From Candidatus Hermodarchaeota archaeon (GTDB lineage: Archaea; Asgardarchaeota; Hermodarchaeia; Hermodarchaeales; Hermodarchaeaceae), in the NCBI GenBank assembly GCA_016839365.1, contig JAEOUH010000069.1:1-64000 (forward strand): DNA of 64,000 bases, read 5' to 3'. The first letter of the stretch is position 1. Each line of letters starts with the position of its first letter. The notes beneath the pieces were generated by a model, which was given only the letters and a program-made list of their open reading frames with translations, was not told the DNA's origin and searched no databases. Of the stretch, positions 17,402 through 27,086 are shown in pieces. The position numbers and the translations under genes were made by a program.

Positions 17402-18450
17402 GTAAATCGCAAGAACCCATCGTATCCTGTCGTGGTCTGAAAAAATGGTTCTCTGTCAGTGCTGGATTCTTTGCTCAGCTAGTTGGCGGTGAAACGTATC
17501 TCAAAGCCGTAGATGGTGTAGATCTTGACGTCTATCCTGAAGAACTCTACTGCCTTGCTGGCGAATCGGGGTGTGGCAAAACAACCACCGGAAAACTCCT
17601 TGTCGGGCTCCTGAAACCAACCGGTGGTGAGGTCACATTTGTTGGTGAGAACCTCGACAAAGTTAGCCGTCGTAAACTTCGAAAACTGAGGGCTAAGATG
17701 CAAACGATTTTCCAAGATCCCTATTCTTCACTGAATCCACGGCTCAGCCTCTATGATACAATTGCTGAACCCCTTCGATTAAACAAAATCGCTCAAGATG
17801 GAGCAGACGAGGAAGAAAGGGTGGTTCGTGCACTGGAGGCTGTTCAACTTGTACCTGCCGCAGACTTTACCTTTAGGTACCCCCACGAACTCAGCGGTGG
17901 CCAACGTCAACGTGTGGCAATCGCTCGCGCAATAGTGGTGAACCCCGAATTCATCGTAGCTGATGAACCCGTCTCAATGCTCGATGTATCCATTCGTTCC
18001 GAGATTCTCAATCTACTTGAAAAAATCCGAAGAGAATTCCATATTGCTTACGTGTACGTTACCCATGACCTGTCAGTTGCTAGCTATATTGGCGACCGTA
18101 TCGCGATCATGTACCTCGGTAAGATCATGGAGAAAGGGACCATCAAGCAAGTGATTCATGGTTCGATTCATCCCTATAGTCAAGCATTGATTTCCGCCGT
18201 TCCCTCACCGGACCCAACGATTTCAAGAAAACGGAAAGTACTCCCCGGTGAACCTGGGAGTCCAATTAACACGCCACCAGGCTGTCTATTTGCCCCCCGT
18301 TGTGAATTTGCCCAGGACCAGTGCCGTCGTGAAGAACCTCCACTAGAAGAGCTCGAACCTGGTCATTGGGTTTCCTGTTGGTTCCCTCGACCCCCATTAC
18401 TGCTAGGATTTGATCCTGCGGATGCTTTGAAGGAAAAGGCTAAAGCCTAA
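17398..18450 (+). CDS. Peptide-type ABC transporter ATPase, DppF/OppF type
   Basis: A 350-residue ATPase with Walker A GESGCGKTT, signature LSGGQRQRVAIARAI, Walker B FIVADEPVSMLD and the C-terminal cysteine segment GCLFAPRCEFAQDQC. It forms the second nucleotide-binding subunit of the importer and is translationally coupled to the DppD-type gene. Confidence 0.95.
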   Translation: MSKSQEPIVSCRGLKKWFSVSAGFFAQLVGGETYLKAVDGVDLDVYPEELYCLAGESGCGKTTTGKLLVGLLKPTGGEVTFVGENLDKVSRRKLRKLRAKMQTIFQDPYSSLNPRLSLYDTIAEPLRLNKIAQDGADEEERVVRALEAVQLVPAADFTFRYPHELSGGQRQRVAIARAIVVNPEFIVADEPVSMLDVSIRSEILNLLEKIRREFHIAYVYVTHDLSVASYIGDRIAIMYLGKIMEKGTIKQVIHGSIHPYSQALISAVPSPDPTISRKRKVLPGEPGSPINTPPGCLFAPRCEFAQDQCRREEPPLEELEPGHWVSCWFPRPPLLLGFDPADALKEKAKA

Positions 18451-18470
18451 TCGCCCGCATTTGTAGCTGG

Positions 18471-18887
18471 TTGTGCATCCAGTTGGGTCAAGACCCAATC
18501 CTCAAACAATTACGCCATATCATCGATTTGCTTAATCGTATCCTCGAACTACTTGATGAAATTAATCGACCAAAGAGCCGGTATGTATTTTGGCGGCTTT
18601 TCTTCCCTTATGGTGAATTTTCAGGGCAAAAGAATGCGGCCAAGCAAGCTTCCTTGCTTATGCTTGATGTACAGATACGAATGGATGATATGGAAGAGAC
18701 CCTTCATAAACGCACCCATCCTCTTGCCACTTCTATTCGTGAGCTGAATTATCTCGATCTGAAAGAGTTAGGGATTCAGCTTGTGGAACTACCCACACGT
18801 GCTCAATATATGGGTGATCAGATTGAGGAGTATGGTAAGAAAATTAAGTCTCTGATCAAAGAACTTGAACAACCAGGCAAAACCTAG
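18471..18887 (+). CDS. Small helical/coiled-coil protein of unknown function
   Basis: A 138-residue protein made almost wholly of amphipathic helices (LKQLRHIIDLLNRILELLDEI, then IRMDDMEETLHKR, and a lysine/glutamate-rich tail). It starts at TTG 18471, 20 bases after the DppF gene, and may be the last gene of that operon. No family recognised. Confidence 0.5.
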   Translation: MCIQLGQDPILKQLRHIIDLLNRILELLDEINRPKSRYVFWRLFFPYGEFSGQKNAAKQASLLMLDVQIRMDDMEETLHKRTHPLATSIRELNYLDLKELGIQLVELPTRAQYMGDQIEEYGKKIKSLIKELEQPGKT

Positions 18888-18943
18888 GTTAGGCAGTTCT
18901 GATTATGTAGTGGTGCCGTCTTTGGTTGAGACTTACTCTCTTG

Positions 18944-20269
18944 TTATTCGAGTTTCAGTGGTTTAGCATAAGCTTGCATATCCAAGAAGCCGTGTCCTGA
19001 AACATTGAAGGCAATCACAGCATCTTCGCCTTTTTCCTTGAGTTCGAGGGCCTTATCTATGGCTCCAGCGACGCCATAGGAAGATTCTGGTGCTGGGATG
19101 AAGCCTTCGGTTTGAATAAACCGTCGCGCTTGGCTATATACATGAACTTCATCAACAGGATACGCAATTGCGTCTAGCAGGTCAAGGTTCCTTACAGCAC
19201 TCATAATGGGTGCGGCGGCTGAATATCGAATCCCTTCAGCCCAAATTTCGGGCATTTCTACATCATGACCTAGTGAATACATTTTCAGCAGGGGTGTGAG
19301 TCCTGCGTGGTCTCCATGGTCATACATGTATTTGCCTTTGACGAGGTTTGGTGATGCTTCACTTTGTGCGGCAAGGAAGTTGCATTCGCGTTTACCTTGG
19401 AGGACTTCACCGATGAAGGGAAGGCTAAATCCACCAAAATTGCTTCCGCCTCCAAAACATCCGACTAGGAGTGTGGGATTATCCTCTGCAATTTTAAATT
19501 GTTCAATGGTTTCTAATCCGATGACTGTCTGGTGTAACAATACGTGGCTAAGCACGCTCCCCAAACAATAGATGCTTCCATCCCGATTCAGTGCGTCTTC
19601 GATGCCTTCGCTGATAGCAATCCCTAGACTTCCAACATGTTGTGGATTCTCTCCAAGGAGCTTGCGCCCAAACTCTGTTTCTTTACTAGGGGAAGCAAAG
19701 ACATCAGCGCCATACAGGTTCATGAGGGTCCGTCGACCCGGTTTCCAACGATACGCTGCACGCACCCAAAAAACTCGGCATTTTAGCTCATTTAACGAAG
19801 CGGCATAAGATAACGCTGATCCCCATTGGCCTGCACCCGTCTCGGTAGTGACCTCTGAATAACCTTCCTTTACCGCATAGTAGGTTTGAGCTAATGCTGT
19901 GTTGACTTTATGGGAGCCTGTGGGTGAAAGGTCTTCACGTTTGTAATACAGACGAATATTGTCAGGGAGTTTCAACGCTTTTTCTAAGCGTAACGCACGC
20001 ATAAGGGGGCGTGGACGACCAGCTTGAATATAGAGTTCGCGAATTCCTTCAGGTATGTCTATCCATCGGTCCGTGGAATTCTCTTGGTCTAGTACTGTCT
20101 TCAGCAGAAATTTCGGAAGCATTTCGAGGCGTGAGGGCCCGTCCTTTGGGTCCATCGGTGGTGGTAGGGGTTCAGGTAAATCAGCTGCGAGATTGTACCA
20201 ATGTCGAGGAAGCTGATCAACAGGTAAGTTGTATTGATTAATCATTTCAGGCATCATAACCGCCATCAT
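18944..20269 (-). CDS. trpB2: Tryptophan synthase beta chain, TrpB2 type
   Basis: A 441-residue PLP enzyme that makes tryptophan from indole and serine. TrpB2 hallmarks are the extended N terminus with PRHWYNL, the PLP lysine in SPTGSHKVNTA, ETGAGQWGSAL, and the phosphate loop GGGSNFGG. TrpB2 proteins are common in archaea, where they often lack a dedicated TrpA partner and may salvage indole. No other trp genes are adjacent. The exact start is uncertain because four ATG codons lie close together (20254-20269). Confidence 0.93.
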   Translation of the reverse strand: MMAVMMPEMINQYNLPVDQLPRHWYNLAADLPEPLPPPMDPKDGPSRLEMLPKFLLKTVLDQENSTDRWIDIPEGIRELYIQAGRPRPLMRALRLEKALKLPDNIRLYYKREDLSPTGSHKVNTALAQTYYAVKEGYSEVTTETGAGQWGSALSYAASLNELKCRVFWVRAAYRWKPGRRTLMNLYGADVFASPSKETEFGRKLLGENPQHVGSLGIAISEGIEDALNRDGSIYCLGSVLSHVLLHQTVIGLETIEQFKIAEDNPTLLVGCFGGGSNFGGFSLPFIGEVLQGKRECNFLAAQSEASPNLVKGKYMYDHGDHAGLTPLLKMYSLGHDVEMPEIWAEGIRYSAAAPIMSAVRNLDLLDAIAYPVDEVHVYSQARRFIQTEGFIPAPESSYGVAGAIDKALELKEKGEDAVIAFNVSGHGFLDMQAYAKPLKLE

Positions 20270-20482
20270 AAACTTCTAGGATTGTAACCCTTGTACTGCA
20301 ATCTTACTCCCAAAAGGGCTTTCGCTTCCAACTAGAAATTTAATTTTCAGAAAGAGTACACGGCTCTCGGGCTTATTTCGTTGTAGATACCCTAAACTTC
20401 AGCCCTTGCGCTGATTTCAACACGAAGCACTTAAAGGCATGTCAGTGAGTGATAAATTAGGAACCCAGAGGGTGAAACCTGG

Positions 20483-21034
20483 ATGGAAGAACTAGCTGAA
20501 GTTGTCTACAAAGTCATAGTTGTCGGCGACGCAGGGGTCGGAAAGACATCACTTGCCCGCCGTTACACCACCGGTCAATTTGATGAAAGTTATCTCTTCA
20601 CATTAGGTGTTGATTTTTTCACCAAGCAGATCAAGCTCAAAGATGACACGAATATTAAACTTGTCATCTACGATACTGGTGGACAAGAACGCTTCGATTT
20701 CATTCGCGGCTTATACTTTGAAGGCGCTGCTGGAGCAATCATCGCCTATGATGTTACCGATCAGCAATCCTTTGATCGAGTTGACCATTGGATGCAGCAA
20801 GTCTATCAACGATGTGAGGGTATTCCACTCCTCCTGGTCGGATGCAAAACTGATTTGAAAGACCAACGGGTCGTAGAAGAATCGGAAGCCAAAACCGCGG
20901 CAAAACAATTGAAGATGGACTTCATAGAAACAAGCGCAAAAGATGACCTTCACGTGAACGACGTTTTTGAATCCCTCGCAAAGAAGATTTATTCCTCATA
21001 TGAAAAATCTGGGAAACCCTGGGATAGAATTTAG
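20483..21034 (+). CDS. Rab/Ras-family small GTPase
   Basis: A 183-residue GTPase. G1 is GDAGVGKT (15-22), G3 is YDTGGQERF and G5 is ETSAK. G4 reads GCKTD, where the usual Asn of NKxD is Cys, which may weaken guanine selectivity. Asgard archaea carry many such eukaryote-like GTPases. There is no C-terminal prenylation cysteine. It is convergent with a gene for a putative longin-like zinc protein, a possible partner. A GAGGGTGAAACC sequence precedes the ATG. Confidence 0.92.
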   Translation: MEELAEVVYKVIVVGDAGVGKTSLARRYTTGQFDESYLFTLGVDFFTKQIKLKDDTNIKLVIYDTGGQERFDFIRGLYFEGAAGAIIAYDVTDQQSFDRVDHWMQQVYQRCEGIPLLLVGCKTDLKDQRVVEESEAKTAAKQLKMDFIETSAKDDLHVNDVFESLAKKIYSSYEKSGKPWDRI

Positions 21035-21048
21035 GTTGGTATGGATTA

Positions 21049-21948
21049 CTAATCGGATGTTTCTTCTTCAACTTTCTTAATGAGTCCTTCAGCGATGGGT
21101 TGATTCAACACTAGTCGATCCATGTTTCGATAAGCTGCTTCATCTGGTTGGAATTGAGACCCACACTCTGTGCATAATAGGGTTACTACAGGTTCACTTG
21201 TAGTGTGTTGACAGGTCAGACATGAATAGAAAAGTTCCATTGGTTTGCCAGAGGTGTTCGCTTTTTGTGAACCTCCTTCCTTAGAGGTTGGATATCGGAC
21301 AACATCAAGTGCTGTGACACTACATTGAGGGCAGGCCAAGCGGCTTACCACCTTGAATCCCAAACAGATGGGGCAATGCGTAACTCCAATCACAGGCTCA
21401 CTGGTAAAAATGCCTGCTAAGGTGAGCTTCTCTAAGAACAGTCGAGTATCATAGCTGTTCAGACCAGTAAGATGGTCAGCTGCAGGATAGGTGGCTCCGA
21501 TTTCGAAGCTGAAGTGGGGATCAAAATACAGGATATCCAATTCAATCATCTCCTTGAGGAAATCCGTGGTCTTTTTTGATGTCAACAAATCTGCGACAGG
21601 AGAGCTCTGAATTTCAACAAGGAGATCATGGTAGAGGTTTTTCCACTCTTCTGGCTTGGGCTCATCTGGGAGACTACTTGCATTGAGGATTTTTTTCATG
21701 GGTTCTCGAAGTGGTCCAATGGGTTCATCGGGTCCTAGAAGCAGCGCAATTATCCAGGGGGGAAACACATAGGTAGCCCAAGTCCGGTTACTCACATGGA
21801 CACCGCGAAAACCTTCACGGAACAAGTTATGGGTGGCAAAAATCGCGAGGACCTCTTGATGAGTAACTGTCTCAATCGTGTCGCTCTGATAGACATATTG
21901 GGGTCCGATTTTCGGGTCCATGCGAAAGACGGCAAAGCCTTTAATCAC
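21049..21948 (-). CDS. Longin/roadblock-like N terminus with C-terminal zinc-ribbon domain
   Basis: A 299-residue protein. The N-terminal 110 residues (MIKGFAVFRMDPKIGPQYVY) have the alternating pattern of longin- or roadblock-type alpha/beta domains. A central helical winged-helix-like part follows. From about residue 200 there are paired zinc knuckles (CPIC/CPQC, then CLTC/CTEC), resembling the metal-binding TackOD1 type. Longin and roadblock folds often regulate small GTPases, and a Rab-like gene ends 15 bases away convergently. The fold assignment is by eye and tentative. Confidence 0.55.
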   Translation of the reverse strand: MIKGFAVFRMDPKIGPQYVYQSDTIETVTHQEVLAIFATHNLFREGFRGVHVSNRTWATYVFPPWIIALLLGPDEPIGPLREPMKKILNASSLPDEPKPEEWKNLYHDLLVEIQSSPVADLLTSKKTTDFLKEMIELDILYFDPHFSFEIGATYPAADHLTGLNSYDTRLFLEKLTLAGIFTSEPVIGVTHCPICLGFKVVSRLACPQCSVTALDVVRYPTSKEGGSQKANTSGKPMELFYSCLTCQHTTSEPVVTLLCTECGSQFQPDEAAYRNMDRLVLNQPIAEGLIKKVEEETSD

Positions 21949-22107
21949 GGTCTATCTTCCCCTGGGCCGTGTACTCCTTTTCTAGACACTTGTGCAGGTT
22001 GTAATAAAGAGTCTTTCGTCCCACGGGATGGAGCACCGGAGAAACCCAATTTTCCGATAATCGAGTAATTTTATCTCGCTAGTTTACATTTATAGCAAGG
22101 AAGTTTG

Positions 22108-23436
22108 ATGCTACCACAGATAACTCATCGGAAAAGGTGCTCTGTGGTGTCCTTGAATTTATGTTCCCTGGCAGAAACCGACGATTTGTATCGCCCGGAT
22201 TATACCCAAAATATCTATCGAGTCTTACCCACTGCACTACGATGTATGGGAGTAGCTCTTCCCCGGGGTGATCTCTTTGGAAATCAGAAAACTCTGAGGC
22301 ATCTAAAAGCAAACGACGCTACAAACGCCCATCGAGTCATTGTCTGCATTGTCGATAGTGTAGGTATACAGAATTTTCAGGGAACTAAACTTGCAGGGTT
22401 CTTCGATGAACTCGGAGGGGTGAGTCTAAGCAGTACTTTCCCTTCGATTACCTCAGCAGCAATTTCCAGTATCTATATGGGACTTCCACCAACCGCCCAT
22501 GGAATTCTTGGGCATGTAATTTACTTCAAGGAATATGGGGCTCTTATCGATACACTCAGAATGTCTGGTGCAACGACCCACTTTCGTGATGCCATTACTC
22601 AAGCAGGAATTGATGTTAGGGCACTTCTATGGGAAAAAGGAATTTCAGAACTTATCAAAGGAACGCATCCTGATCTTATATATGCTCAAGGATTACCCCG
22701 TGAAATTCCTGGTACTGGATTAGGGCGATTCTATGTACTTAGAGAAGATGTCATTTCCTATTATGGCTTCATTGACGGTTTCGGTATGGTTAATCGAGTG
22801 TTAGAAGAATATCCTTCGACTCCCCTTCTTTGCACAGTCTATTTTCCCCTCATCGATACACTTGCCCACAAATATGGTATCAATTCACCACAATATCGGT
22901 CGGGTTGTAATACCTTCTTTCATCATCTTCGAGAGTTCATCGAAGCTATTCCCTCCTCTGAGGCAAAGAAAACCACGATTGTATTCTGCAGTGACCATGG
23001 GCAAAATTCATTCAACGAAGACCGAGCTATTGTCATCACCCAAGAGGAATTTAATGAGGTCCGGGACACCATTAAGGTGCCCCCTGGCCACTCTGGAAGA
23101 GTGGCTCATTTCTACTGCAAAACTTCACAAAAAAGGCGTAAACTGAAGAAATGGTTACAATCACGTTCTGAAGATCGGGGTATTATCCTAGATCCCAAGG
23201 AACTCGATCAAAGTGGACTCCTGCCCACTCCCATTAATCGAGGGATAATTCAACGACTTGGCGACCTACTTTTAATTGGTCGAAGTGGTGTAAGCCTTCG
23301 GATTGATCGGGAAGATTACACCTTTGATTCTTCAGCGCTTCTTCCAAGAGCCGATCTCAAAGGGAACCATGGCTCGATTACCATTGAAGAATTGGAAACA
23401 CCATTTCTGGCATTCAAGGCAAAGAATATTCAATAA
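22108..23436 (+). CDS. Alkaline-phosphatase-superfamily phosphodiesterase/nucleotide pyrophosphatase-like protein
   Basis: A protein of about 442 residues of the type I phosphodiesterase fold. The first metal aspartate is in VIVCIVDSVG, the catalytic Ser/Thr in TFPSITSAAISSIYMGLPPTAHGI, and later ligands in YFPLIDTLAHKYG and FCSDHGQNSF plus PPGHSGRVAHF. These are consistent with a two-metal hydrolase acting on nucleotide or phospholipid headgroup diesters. ATG 22108 follows AAGGAAGTTT. No signal peptide is visible. Confidence 0.85.
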   Translation: MLPQITHRKRCSVVSLNLCSLAETDDLYRPDYTQNIYRVLPTALRCMGVALPRGDLFGNQKTLRHLKANDATNAHRVIVCIVDSVGIQNFQGTKLAGFFDELGGVSLSSTFPSITSAAISSIYMGLPPTAHGILGHVIYFKEYGALIDTLRMSGATTHFRDAITQAGIDVRALLWEKGISELIKGTHPDLIYAQGLPREIPGTGLGRFYVLREDVISYYGFIDGFGMVNRVLEEYPSTPLLCTVYFPLIDTLAHKYGINSPQYRSGCNTFFHHLREFIEAIPSSEAKKTTIVFCSDHGQNSFNEDRAIVITQEEFNEVRDTIKVPPGHSGRVAHFYCKTSQKRRKLKKWLQSRSEDRGIILDPKELDQSGLLPTPINRGIIQRLGDLLLIGRSGVSLRIDREDYTFDSSALLPRADLKGNHGSITIEELETPFLAFKAKNIQ

Positions 23437-23643
23437 TTGGGGTCACATCCCAGTTAATCATAATCGACGATTTTATGGTTTGCTTTGTCCAACGAACTAA
23501 CATCCCTCACCCTTGTAGCTTCTTTATCAATTTGAGATTTTCAAAGTACAAAACTCTAAAGGTATAAAGTGTTAATAACTGCACAAGAGAATATCTCTTT
23601 TGATACCTTGTTCCATGCTACTTGGCTTTAGGAGTAGCAATGC

Positions 23644-24642
23644 ATGACCAAATACGATACTCAAAGCTTCATTAAACTCATCGGTGAAAATGATGAAATC
23701 TATTCAAGATTGAAGCTAATCGAAAAGACAATCCGCTATCATATCAACGCTGATGCGACACAACCGAAAAAGCTCCGTGAAGCTGCTTATCACCTCATCC
23801 GAGCGGGTGGAAAACGGTTTCGTTCCCTGATAGTCTTACTATCCTGCGAAGCAGTTGGTGGCAAAATAGAAGGCGTTTTGCCTCTGTGTGTGGCAACCGA
23901 GTTCCTACAGACCGCTAGTCTAATCCATGACGACATCATCGACCACGATGACATTCGCCGCGGTGTCCAATCCGTTCACAATAAATTCGGGGCTGATCTC
24001 GCAATCCTTGCCACTGATTTTCTAATCTTCAAAGCCTACTCAATCATAAGTGAATATGGCAATCCAGAACTGGTTAACGTCATTAGTAAAGCAGGTGAAG
24101 CAATCACCTGTGGTGAGGCTGCAGAACTTTTCATGTTTCCTAAAGATTCAACGATCCACAACCGAAATGAATACCTAGCAATGGCTCAGGAAAAAACGGG
24201 GGCGTTTATCAAAGGCGCAGCTCATGCTGGTGCTCTAATCGGAAATGGTGATGATGACCAAATCAAAGCATTAGTCACCTATGGGCGGTTTATTGGATTA
24301 GCATTTCAAATCCGTGATGATATCTTAGATATCACAGAAATCCATCAGCTTCCAAAAACGGCAGTGAATTCAGATTTGAAATTCAAGCGAGCGAACCTCC
24401 CCTTGATTCTAGCCCTTGAAGGCTCAACTGAAAATCAAGTACAAAGATATATTCAAGCCCTGGAAAATCATGACTACTCCTATATCCACGATTTGCTTGT
24501 TGAAACGGATGCAATAGCCAAAGCCATGACAATCGCACATTCTTACATCAAACAGGCACAAGCTGCTCTAGAAGGAATAGAGCTTAAGCATCGGTCTACT
24601 TTAGACCACCTCGCTGAGATGGTCCTCACTCGGATTATCTAG
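23644..24642 (+). CDS. Polyprenyl (geranylgeranyl-type) diphosphate synthase
   Basis: A 332-residue trans-prenyltransferase. The first aspartate-rich motif is HDDIIDHDD (around residues 95-103) followed by IRRG, and the second is QIRDDILD. It condenses isopentenyl diphosphate with allylic diphosphates, in archaea mainly to supply C20 or longer chains for ether lipids and quinones. Chain length cannot be set from sequence alone. Confidence 0.92.
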   Translation: MTKYDTQSFIKLIGENDEIYSRLKLIEKTIRYHINADATQPKKLREAAYHLIRAGGKRFRSLIVLLSCEAVGGKIEGVLPLCVATEFLQTASLIHDDIIDHDDIRRGVQSVHNKFGADLAILATDFLIFKAYSIISEYGNPELVNVISKAGEAITCGEAAELFMFPKDSTIHNRNEYLAMAQEKTGAFIKGAAHAGALIGNGDDDQIKALVTYGRFIGLAFQIRDDILDITEIHQLPKTAVNSDLKFKRANLPLILALEGSTENQVQRYIQALENHDYSYIHDLLVETDAIAKAMTIAHSYIKQAQAALEGIELKHRSTLDHLAEMVLTRII

Positions 24643-24708
24643 CCTAATTTGCATTAGAGGTTTTGGAACATTAATAACAAAATAAATCACCACAACTGAA
24701 GTGATCTC

Positions 24709-25176
24709 ATGAAATATCTTGTAGCCTACTATTCTCGAACAGGACATAACAAAACCATTGGCGAAGCTATCGCCAAGGCACTTTCAGCTGACGTCGATGA
24801 AATCATCGACAAGAAAAAACGATCTGGACGGATTGGCTGGTTACTCGCAGGCCGAGATGGCACGTCTGGGAAAATGACCGAAATTCAAACCGCAAAGAAT
24901 CCCCAAGACTATGATATCGTCATTCTTGGGACACCCCTCTGGGCTGCTAATATGACCCCTGCGATTCGCACCTATCTGACCCAAAATAATCTTACTGGCA
25001 AAAAGGTGGCTTTTTTCATCTGTTCCGGTGGGGATGGGTATACGAATATTTTCCCCAAACTGATGGAGCTCGCATCTGGAGCTACGCAACTTGCCACCTT
25101 GGGCATTACCGAAGAGCAATTCAAGAATAATGCTTACCAGTCACAACTTGAGGCATTCATTGCAAAGCTCAAATAA
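24709..25176 (+). CDS. Flavodoxin-family protein
   Basis: A 155-residue flavodoxin-like protein. The FMN phosphate loop is YYSRTGHNKTI near the N terminus, and a second FMN-contact region is ILGTPLWAANMTPAIR, with FFICSGGDGYTN after it. It probably acts as an electron carrier or NAD(P)H-quinone-type reductase. It follows the prenyl synthase gene by 66 bases. Confidence 0.9.
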   Translation: MKYLVAYYSRTGHNKTIGEAIAKALSADVDEIIDKKKRSGRIGWLLAGRDGTSGKMTEIQTAKNPQDYDIVILGTPLWAANMTPAIRTYLTQNNLTGKKVAFFICSGGDGYTNIFPKLMELASGATQLATLGITEEQFKNNAYQSQLEAFIAKLK

Positions 25177-25196
25177 CCCATACTTGTCTGTCTAAT

Positions 25197-26525
25197 TCAA
25201 GTGTAGATGGGTTCAATTCCAAGAATTTCGCAAAGATCGTAGAGCTCATCCACTAAGTCTCCATACACCATATGCAGATGATTGGATCGCAGGTGTTGAA
25301 CGAAAAGGTCCGGATCACCTTCAAGGTTAATGAAGGCATGTGGCCACCGCTCCCGCGCCTCCTTGAAGGTCTCCTTGTCTTGGACAAAGGCTTCACCATT
25401 GGCGATTTGCATCACATACTCACCACCCACACGAGCCAGTCGTGCCAGGGTCACCAGTCCCTCTTTGCAACAGAATGTTGGACAGGCACCGCTGGCTTTG
25501 CCCATATACTCGTACTGTGGATTCCACTCCACATCCTTGGGTGAAGGAGCCATGTCTGTGGCGATGGTTCCACAATTCACTAGCCGCAGGGTGCCAGAAT
25601 TCATATCCAAATCATTGACATCAGCAAAGAGCACAGGTTGCCCACTCAACAGATGCAGGATACGCATCGTAAATGCGGCGTTCATATCGGCTTCACAGGA
25701 TATCATGATACCCTCATTAATCAACCAGGAAATGGGCAAACAGCCACTAACATAATTATCGATGAATTCCGGCTGACACTTAAACCCTCCAAAGGCATAT
25801 CCTTCTGATTCCATCACCTCTTTCATCGCAAAATAGAGGCGGACGCTTTTTTCAAGCACTTCATCTGAGACATTCACCGATCCATAGTTCTTTTTTGCCC
25901 AGTCCATTTTTACCTTCACTTTTTTTGCGGGTACTTTTTCAGCATTAAGGTATAATCGGAGCATGTCAACGTGTTCAATTTCTGTTCCAAAGATATCTTT
26001 CATCTGACTAAAGTCAACGGCTGAGGTTACCATACCCATGGTTTTTCCACCAATAACCACTGCCTTGCTGCGGCTGAGGTCATCAAATGCCATGGCGGCT
26101 CGAGAATAGCTTGTGATAGCTGTCAGAATCTCGGGTGAATCCGGCTCGCCATAGATGAAGCGGTGTTGGAGGTCGAGTTCATCTAAACTTCCGTGTGTGA
26201 TAGCTGCACCTACCAGGCTGAATGCTGTGGGGCTACGGTAACCATATACGATGCTGGGTAATCCTGTGACCTGAACTGCAGAGACAACCATCGGCGCATA
26301 AATCCATGACCCGATGTTGTAGATGATACATTGGATATGGTTGTGAACCATATCTTCGGAGATTCGCACCGAATCTTCCATTGTCAATACTAACCCGTCA
26401 TGGGGTAGGACATCGAGGGGTTGCGTTTTCAGAGCCTTAAGAAGCTCCTTGTGGGCTTGTTCAGCGATATCAGTTCGTTCCCGGGCTAGCGACAGGGTAA
26501 TGAGTCCGACTTTGGGCTGTTGCAT
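25197..26525 (-). CDS. L-fucose/L-arabinose isomerase-family protein
   Basis: A 442-residue protein with the FucI/AraA-like architecture, here lacking a clear canonical sugar-isomerase assignment. Metal-ligand type residues appear in MISCEADMNAAFTMRIL and FADVNDLD, and the C-terminal part has HLRSNHLHMVYGD. It may isomerise a ketose/aldose pair or be an archaeal relative with another substrate. It is convergent with the flavodoxin gene. Confidence 0.8.
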   Translation of the reverse strand: MQQPKVGLITLSLARERTDIAEQAHKELLKALKTQPLDVLPHDGLVLTMEDSVRISEDMVHNHIQCIIYNIGSWIYAPMVVSAVQVTGLPSIVYGYRSPTAFSLVGAAITHGSLDELDLQHRFIYGEPDSPEILTAITSYSRAAMAFDDLSRSKAVVIGGKTMGMVTSAVDFSQMKDIFGTEIEHVDMLRLYLNAEKVPAKKVKVKMDWAKKNYGSVNVSDEVLEKSVRLYFAMKEVMESEGYAFGGFKCQPEFIDNYVSGCLPISWLINEGIMISCEADMNAAFTMRILHLLSGQPVLFADVNDLDMNSGTLRLVNCGTIATDMAPSPKDVEWNPQYEYMGKASGACPTFCCKEGLVTLARLARVGGEYVMQIANGEAFVQDKETFKEARERWPHAFINLEGDPDLFVQHLRSNHLHMVYGDLVDELYDLCEILGIEPIYT

Positions 26526-26600
26526 TTTCTTCCCTCAGGTAGATAGAATGTATGCTATCTCCTCAAATCGTGAAGATAAAAGCCTTTCATCCCGACTTGG

Positions 26601-26942
26601 TCAATGAGGGATAATTTCAAATGAGACTGAACCAGGAACCGACCGGTTAAGCATGAACTGCAAGGCAAACGAGGCTACATAGAATCTAGCCGCTTCATCT
26701 GTATTCCACTCATAAATCCATTGAGTGAAACCTGTGGATTCGTTTACCATTCAAAGCTTAGACCGGAATCCTGAAAGACCTATGATGGGAATTGGGATCA
26801 AAGAAAAGCGAATATTTTGTATGAGTGTCATGCCTGCCACCTTAAACTGCACGTAAAAAATCACCTTTGGGATTGTGTGCTGGTTTGATCTTGGTTTGAC
26901 GATAACTTGGCAGAATATAGTCAACTCTTCACCATCATCCAT
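26601..26942 (-). pseudogene. Probable decayed small gene with in-frame TGA
   Basis: Between the isomerase and LarE genes (26526-27086) no intact gene longer than 63 codons is convincing. On the minus strand a frame from ATG 26942 runs to TGA 26751-26753 and continues in the same frame for 49 more codons to TGA 26601. The continuation (FTQWIYEWNTDEAARFYVA) looks protein-like. A further similar-looking stretch upstream lies in another frame. I read this as a broken gene of unknown family; two separate tiny genes are the alternative. The rest of the gap shows nothing recognisable. Confidence 0.35.
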
Positions 26943-27086
26943 GATGAAGTGCTCAACTTTTCAATGTCGGAGGAATTGCAATTGACCTTGAAAGAGGAGG
27001 GATAATGCTCTAAATGCAGAAAGGAATAGGGAGTTGTTCATACCAATAATCCCTACCTGCTTATCTCCTAGCTATCCTCTTATTCG

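Noticed and set aside
26751..26753. TGA as a selenocysteine codon
   Set aside because: No selenoprotein family matches, no SECIS-like hairpin was seen nearby, and a further frame break upstream points to gene decay.
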